64,000 bases of DNA from Macrocystis pyrifera (taxonomy: Eukaryota > Sar > Phaeophyceae > Laminariales > Laminariaceae). Numbering within the stretch: position 1 is the first letter of the stretch; the number at the start of each line of letters is the position of its first letter. The notes beneath the pieces were generated by a model that saw only the letters and a list, made by a program, of their open reading frames with translations, made no database searches and had not been told where the DNA came from. Positions 57,880 to 64,000 of the stretch are shown here, piece by piece. Where the stretch lies: NCBI GenBank assembly GCA_031763025.1, contig JASSKH010000017.1, forward strand, positions 3,247,924 to 3,311,923. The letters are read 5' to 3'. The translations under genes were made by a program, and so were the position numbers.

Positions 57880-59410
57880 GAGAACCGATATGATGATAAT
57901 CTGCAGTTTGTTGTTGTAGAGAGAATTAGGCGTTATGGTTCATATTCTTTGGGTGTGTACGTATCAGTAGTACGTAGCTCACTTCGACTAAAGCAGCTGG
58001 CACTATTTGGTTTATCGCGCTTGTGGGAGTACCAAGTGGAAACCGCACGGAACGATGCTGGCAGACTGGTAGAACACGCGAACAGACAGGGCCCGTGGCT
58101 TGCACCTGGACAGCGGTCGCTCGCTGGGCCAGGTATTCGTGAATTCTGAACATGTGGCAATTACAGCAGGGTCGACCATAGTTTTCAGAATCCACGATGG
58201 ACTCGAAAACCATGTATTCCCCCTGTGTTTGCACAGCATGCTCGGTTCTGATTACTGTATGTGTTCCCCCCGTCATGTTTGTAGGGTAAGGGGATGCATG
58301 CGTCCGTGTGACACCTATAACCCATTCATTACTCGAGAAGGGAAACGTATCGGAAGAGCGAACTGGCGAATGCAGCAACAGCCACACGGAAGTGCAATAC
58401 CCGGTACTAGTTTGGGAGCTGAGAGTTTCAGGTGGAGATTTTGTATGTTTTTTTTTTAAAGAATTTACGGCTGAGCATTTCGTGCTCAGCTAGGGACACC
58501 ACTCTCAATCCTTTACAACAACCTTTGAGGGTCTATGCCCACTGTTGACATCACAATAAGCCACGAGCCTTCGCGGGGATAGGAGATTCTTAACCACTGT
58601 GCGTTTTGTATGGAGGCATGCGTCGAGAGGGGTAAAAAAAGCGCATTTCGGTCAATACGTTCATGACTTAAGAGAGGCCCTTGAGCGAGGAACTGGTATA
58701 CCTGGTACCAAATATCGTTTGAGTACTGCAGATACTTCCAAGTGTTTTACCATGTAACTCGTGATGTGTTTATACATTTTTTTTCGATTATTATACAGTA
58801 CCTACACAAGACCCCACGGGATTAGTTCTTCGATACACGTGAGTTTCCATTTTTTCGTCTTAAAAACAGTCTTTTGGGTAGGGCATATATCAAGCTCCTC
58901 AACCGAAAAGTCCTCGGTATGAAAATAGGTGCGAGCAACCGCACCGCACCACGCCTCCGTGGTGATATCGAAGGTGCGCTGCTTTGTTGCGTGCTCTTCC
59001 TAGAAGGTTGATAAGAAGACAGCTGCAAGTGCTGTTTTTTTCGCTTTTTCGGTCGATGCACCTGGTGGGGGTTCCAATGCCCTGAAGTAGACCGCACCTG
59101 TCGGGTTTTAAGTTGCTATACCTGGGTCCCGGTACCTGAAGTAGGCCGCACTTGTAGGTCACTCTGCCTCGGTCTCAATTACACTTGGAAGCAGACGTAC
59201 CTATCGCTTTTCTTGTCGCTGTGTCTGGGGCCCTCGAGGCCCGTGCTGCGATGGGACTTAATAAAGCACATTTTGGCCCACGGTAGTCCTGACGACGGGA
59301 CTCCTCGACCTCGACCGAACAAGTACCCAACGTCACTGGGAATGCAGTTTTTTTTTGCCATAAGGCGTGCCTTGCGTACCTTTTTGGATTGTTCGTCGGG
59401 TTATAACCCT
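57880..59410. other. No gene recognised
   Basis: A minus-strand repeat of CCTGAAGTAGACCGCAC/CCTGAAGTAGGCCGCAC at 59079 and 59131 is the only structure noted. Confidence 0.45.
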
Positions 59411-59414
59411 TCTA

Positions 59415-59520
59415 GTACGGGGGACCAAAGTAAATAAGACCAAATATTGTCGGTGAAAATAGGAAAATATGTAGGTTTTTGTCTGTACCGTAGTCCTATT
59501 TACTATGGTCCCCCGCAATA
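59415..59520 (+). mobile_element. Family A MITE, copy 22
   Basis: Flanked by TAG on both sides and followed immediately by a family E palindrome. Confidence 0.85.
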
Positions 59521-59523
59521 GGG

Positions 59524-59612
59524 CAAACTGCAGTCTCGTTTGGGGACAAACTTACTTGGAATTTGAGAGGGTTTGTCCTCAAAACGGGACTGCAGTCCTA
59601 AAAGAGTCAAGA
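59524..59612. mobile_element. Family E palindromic MITE
   Basis: Arms AACTGCAGTCTCGTTTGGGG and ACGGGACTGCAGTCCTAAAA, starting at the edge of a family A copy. Confidence 0.7.
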
Positions 59613-59744
59613 TGTCAAGCTCAGTTTTTCGGATGAAGCATACCCAAGAGGTACATGAAGCTTTTCAAACGAGGAATTGCCTCGAGAAGACAGAAAAAAA
59701 AAAGCAACAGGTGCCAACCCTACGGCAGGCACGCGACCCCCCGC

Positions 59745-59870
59745 CTCATGCTCCGTCCCGGCATTGTAGGGATGCGAGGGTCTATGGTCATACGACTACG
59801 GCCATGCATGAGATCGAGTACATCTCTCCTATCGGGTACACCCCACCCCCCCCCCCCCCCCCCCGCTCCC
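59745..59870 (+). repeat. Repeat family C, partial copy 7
   Basis: CATGCTCCGTCCCGGCATTG through GGTCATACGACTACGGCC, then a run of about 18 C. Confidence 0.65.
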
Positions 59871-59947
59871 GCCCCCCGAAGAAGGGTGGAGCGTGTGTCT
59901 GCGTGTCTTGTCCCCCAAAACGGGAGTGCAGCTTGCACTGAAAAGGG

Positions 59948-60045
59948 TCGACCCTGTTAGGACCGCAGTCCTGTTTTGGGGACAAATCACTTAGAATTTG
60001 ACTGCTTTGTCCCCAAAAACAGGACTGCAATCCTGAAAGATTTAA
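59948..60045. mobile_element. Family E palindromic MITE
   Basis: Arms TTAGGACCGCAGTCCTGTTT and AACAGGACTGCAATCCTGAA. Confidence 0.7.
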
Positions 60046-61059
60046 GCGGGCTCTACCACCGTCTGGCAGTAGTAGAGGATTGCGCGCACGGTTCACATAG
60101 GGTGTGCTTGATTTGTTCTTTAAAAAAGTAGCGTAAACGCAGCGGACACGTGCGTGGGAGAAAACATGGAAAAATAGGTACGTAGGTACGTTCGTACGCA
60201 CGTACATGCCAAAAAAAAAAAAACGTTTTTAAGCTGTGCGCGTACTGCACAAGCTTGTACTAATATATATATATATATATATGAAAGGTCAGACGGATGG
60301 TACTAAGATAGTACGAAGTACGGTATGAATAGTAGAGTCTACTGAGTTTAATGTAGTAAGAATCTGCTGATGTTAACAACCGACGTTACTACAGTAGAGT
60401 CTGCTGACTATATTCACTGACACAATAGAGGCGACACTCCAGTCAGTAGATTGCGATATTTTGGGGGCGAAAACGTGCGTCCCGACACCCCCCGCGATCG
60501 TCCTGCTTTCATTCTACGCCTGAAACCTCAAAGCCCTCTCCCTAACCTTTTTCTTGCTCGCTTTTGGCTGGCAGGACTTTTCCGAGGGGCCTTTACGGGC
60601 GACGCACGGAAGAACGCACGCTATGACAAGAGATGGCGATGACAAAGCCCTCTGCCGACATAGAGGAGGGGCTGGAGAATTGCGTCAATGACTTTATTTT
60701 ATTTTTTCAGGGCTGTTTACGGGTCATGACCCGATCCGCAGGTCGGGTGAGAAAAACTTCAATGCCTCACGGGTCGGGTCGGGTCGGGTTAGGTCACCCA
60801 ACCCGGACTGGCCCGCGAGTTTTGACCCCACCTGTGAACAGCACTTCGATTTTTTAGATCTGTGCGATGACGGGAGCCCGCGACCGACAACTGGGGAAGG
60901 GGTTGTGGAGATGCGACGTTGCGTCTTCTTTTTTTTTGGGGGGTCACGCGGTGGAGGAGTATAACATATTTGCGGACGCACTCTGACAGAAGCTTGGAGC
61001 TTGTGGCAGGGTGCTGCGGTCGGTATAACTATCGCTGGCACAATTGTTGCGACAGGGGA

Positions 61060-61390
61060 CAGGGAGGGGGGGGAAGGGGGGGAGCGCATACTTAATTTGT
61101 TGCTTGCCTTAGCCATTTGACCATTGACCACGCGCGCGTACTTAGTTTGTTGCTTGCCTTAATCATTTGACCATTGACCACGCATTCCTTTCGAGACGAA
61201 GCACAGGGCGAGGGGGGGGGGGGAGGAGGTGTACTATTATCATGCATGGCTGTACTCGTATGACCAAAGACGGGGCGGGAGGCGGGGGGGGGGGGGGCGT
61301 ACTCAGTTGTTGCTTGCCTTAGTCATTTGACCATTGGCCATGCATTCCTTTCGAGATGGGGGACAGGGAGGGGGGGGGGGGGGGGGGGGT
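61060..61390 (-). repeat. Repeat family C modules, tandem
   Basis: Three copies of the TTGTTGCTTGCCTTAGTCAT...CATTGACCACGC module separated by G-runs of about 12 to 20. Confidence 0.6.
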
Positions 61391-61394
61391 AACG

Positions 61395-61594
61395 TTTAGC
61401 CTACTAGTGGCGCGATGATGTCGCGGGTCGTAGAATACGTCGTCTGATCTGCTGGACTGCTGCTGTAGCTGCACCATTCGTAGTCCGGCGCGCAACGCTC
61501 CGAGCGTAGTCAGCGCGTATTTTGCAGGCGGTTGGTTTCGTAGAAAGTTGCGGAAAGACGAGCAAGAAAGAGGTGAAGCGCATCTGATCACCAT
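61395..61594 (-). other. Possible exon, two competing frames
   Basis: Minus-strand segment open in two frames: one reads FRNFLRNQPPAKYALTTLG then DPRHHRATSR, the other starts from an ATG as MRFTSFLLVFPQL with signal-peptide character. GC content and codon pattern suggest coding, but no splice logic decides the frame. Confidence 0.25.
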
Positions 61595-62004
61595 GGATAG
61601 TCAGCCTTTTTTTCGTCGGACTCGTATGTAGCTTATTATTATTTTACTTCATTCCAGGACGGCACAGCAGCGGTGGCGATTGAACCCGTAAGACAATAGT
61701 GTGCCGTCCTCTTTAGTTCTGCAGTGTATGATATGGTATGGTTTTTTTTCCCCTGTTCCCAGCATGGGTACCGTTCGGGGTCGCGATGTGAATTTCCGTC
61801 ATTGATGTTCCCACGGCCCGGCCGTGCTCTGAAACTTGCGACGAGATGAGTCTTCTGGGTTTTTGCGTATGGTTTATGCGGAGATAATGTACAAAATGAA
61901 ACCTGCTTTTCATGCGGACGAGTTCTCTTTTGGGATATCCTGCGAACTAGGTGGCGGAGGCGAAAGCGCCTGTCGAGGGGTCGCGTGGAATTGACACCAT
62001 GGCG

Positions 62005-62305
62005 TCAGGGAAGTGTGGTTTGGAAGATAAGATTCGACACCAACCTCGGACAGACCACCGATCCCCGCTAAATGATCTACGGTATAGTTCTTTCATGGCA
62101 GATAGATTTATGATGTGTATGATGCGTATGATTTGTGTGATCTGTAGCTTGCGTTGCCGGGTGGGAGCTGTATGATCTGCATGATCTAGTATAGCACATG
62201 TTTTCTGGGTTGGATCTGTACTGTACCGATTCTACACAACGCCTCTCAACGGCAGGATAGGGTACAGATGATCTAGATCGTGATCTGTCCGATGTATGGA
62301 AGAGG
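62005..62305 (+). mobile_element. Family B element, copy 7
   Basis: CAACCTCGGACAGACC to GATCTGTCCGATGTATGG, with the GTTGCCGGGTGGGAGC core and TTGGATCTGTACTGTACC. Confidence 0.7.
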
Positions 62306-62309
62306 CCTT

Positions 62310-63585
62310 GCGGAATGAAAATCACAAAAGGGCATGGCCCACAACTGCGCTGTCGCTGCAGCTGTTGCGACCCCGAGTTAGCGACGAAAACAATGATAGC
62401 TTTGGTGCTATCAGCCTGCTGGTTATTGTATGATGAGCAACGACTCAAGCTGGACTTCAAAACCACGTAGGAACTGAACCTTAATTGTATGATGAGCAAC
62501 AACGACTCAAGATCGACTTCCTAACCACGTGAGAACTGTGCAACTGTACCTCCGTTTTTGGGGAAAAAAACGGTTGAAATTTGAGTGAGATATATATTTT
62601 GCCGTGGTTTAAAGGGTCAATGCCGACCTTTCGTCTGTTCCAAATCCTTTCATCGGATACCCCTTGTTCGATAATAACGTTGCTTATCTTCCTGCTAGGA
62701 GGGTGTACAGCAGTCAGTACTTACTCTACCGTGTCTATCTGCTGCTGTGCCATGCATCGCCGGACAGATCAATCGGTACATTTTTCTTTTTGCTCACAGT
62801 TTGTCACATTTGTTTTGTTTTGACTGTAGCACAGTGCTAAATAAATGTTGATCGCGTTGAGTTCTGCGCGAAGAAACTTCTTTTCGAAGTCATGTTTCGG
62901 GCGAGAGATGGATTGTAGCGAGCTATATAGCTCCTCATGTTCGACTCTACTTCCAAGTGTATAGTCTCAACGACGGGACTGACTTCAGTCCTAAACGGGT
63001 TGACCAGTAAACTGGGGAACAGCAGGGCAACGCACATCGTTGGTGATGCATTGCAGTACTACGCATTCATACATCATCGGCCGCAACCCCAACACACCGG
63101 AGTGCATCCGCGCTCTTCTTACGGTTTTCACTTAAGAGTGAACACAGACGCACAGCTCTTCTGCGTGTGGCCGGGGTGTCCAATGAGGCAAACATATAGC
63201 CCCAGCGGCACCCTTGTCCTCGAAAATTCAATCCGAACACTTGCGTCAGAATTTCCCAGATTTATCTGGGATCTCTCTGCTAGCAAAACTCAAAATCGAA
63301 ACATGTCTTGTCTGTCTGACTGACCCACCTCTGTTCACTCTACAACGTCGCCACGCACAATTTTTCCCTGAAAATTATTAATAAAGCGTCCCATAGGAAA
63401 TTCGGCGACCCACAAAAAAATATTTGTTTCCGAATAAGAAATTTAGAAAAATAAGAAACCCAGCGAATAAATGTAAAATCGGAAACTGCCGTACCTTGGT
63501 ACAGTGTAGTTGATTATTTTTTCCTGTGACTGGATGCCCACCCGCCTCGTATAAGAAACGTCCCATGAGAAACTACGACAAAAGA
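62310..63585. other. No gene recognised
   Basis: Contains a short direct repeat (GTATGATGAGCAACGACTCAAG, at 62428 and 62487 with AAC inserted in the second). A plus-strand frame at 62937-63323 is without splice or domain support. Confidence 0.45.
62966..63006. repeat. Family E half copy
   Basis: CGACGGGACTGACTTCAGTC then CTAAACGGGTTGACC; one arm only. Confidence 0.45.
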
Positions 63586-63589
63586 TACG

Positions 63590-63920
63590 AGAGGAGGGTG
63601 CCGCCAGTGAGTGAGGCTCCAATGGGGGTCCGTCAGTCCATATCAAGTCCATATCAAGCACGCAACGAAGGCGCTCGGCCTCGACCAAACATGATAGACT
63701 CTCGGCATGAGCCAAACTCCACCTCTTGGGTTCCGTGTGTGATTTCTCAGACGAGCACCTGGGCTTCCCATTACCCAGGCGGGGGGGGCAGTGGCCGCAG
63801 GTGGTCGTGGCTGGTGGCGGCAGTGCTCAGACGAGCACGCCTGGGCTTCCCTTCCCGTTGCCCAGCCTGGGGGAGGGGTGGCCGAGGTGGCCGGCGGCGG
63901 CTGTGTTCGAGACATTTTGC
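63590..63920 (-). other. Possible coding segment with internal duplication
   Basis: Minus strand reads AESLSCLVEAERLRCVLD then GPPLEPHSLAAPSSR. Above it are two near-repeats of about 70 bp, beginning at about 63750 and 63829 on the plus strand (CAGACGAGCAC...CTGGGCTTCCC). It lies at the window edge and cannot be resolved. Confidence 0.2.
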
Positions 63921-64000
63921 TTATACGTTCTATTTTCAGTATGATGATGTCTATTTTTTTTTTGCAATCGCCTGGGCTAACCCCAGCGTCAATCTAAATG

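Noticed and set aside
57481..58149. 222-codon plus-strand open frame
   Set aside because: Overlaps the better 57551-57874 frame and continues through sequence with no coding character after 57.88 kb.
61680..61710. TGGCGATTGAACCCG as part of a tRNA
   Set aside because: No cloverleaf can be drawn around it.

Overview
This window looks like nuclear DNA of a repeat-rich photosynthetic eukaryote, most likely a stramenopile of the brown-algal type. That is inference from genome style: genes cut into short GC-rich exons by GT-AG introns of about 0.04-2 kb, dense small inverted-repeat elements, long poly-G/C runs, and one protein with a signal peptide followed by a plastid-type cleavage context. No rRNA, tRNA, bacterial operon or CRISPR array was recognised. 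Exons below were built by hand from reading frames, splice signals and phase matching; no expression or database evidence was available.

Layout. (1) 5.1-20.3 kb, minus strand: one very large gene with two N-terminal WW domains, IQ motifs and a long low-complexity/helical body. Nine phase-compatible exons give about 2,420 residues and the 3' end was not found. (2) 21.2-21.8 kb, minus: a small three-exon gene whose last exon resembles part of a gene at 28.6-29.2 kb. (3) 22.4-23.2 kb, plus: at least three exons of an unrecognised protein. (4) 24.85-32.1 kb, minus: a PLP-dependent cysteine desulfurase/selenocysteine lyase in seven exons, lacking only its N-terminal exon(s). It has one GC-AG intron, and one intron holds a small membrane-protein gene on the same strand. 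(5) 33-43 kb is mostly repeats and poly-G tracts, with two gene ends (35.6-35.9 kb plus; 36.6-37.3 kb minus) and a decayed gag-protease fragment (38.8-40.3 kb). (6) 43.3-45.0 kb, minus: a four-exon gene for a secreted or plastid-targeted protein. (7) 45-64 kb is repeat-dominated, with scattered exons at 51.1 kb (minus), 55.9 kb and 57.6 kb (plus).

Repeats are the dominant structure: about 22 copies of a ~110-bp palindromic element flanked by TA (family A); a ~300-bp GATC-rich inverted-repeat element (B); a dispersed repeat with poly-G/C at a module junction (C); a ~90-bp palindrome (E); a palindromic GGCACTATA family (F); a ~730-bp terminal-inverted-repeat element present as an inverted pair (G); and a GGGTTC-tailed repeat (H). 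In one place an A element sits inside an F element, with a related uninterrupted F copy nearby showing the empty site. The desulfurase and WW genes carry many of these elements in their introns.
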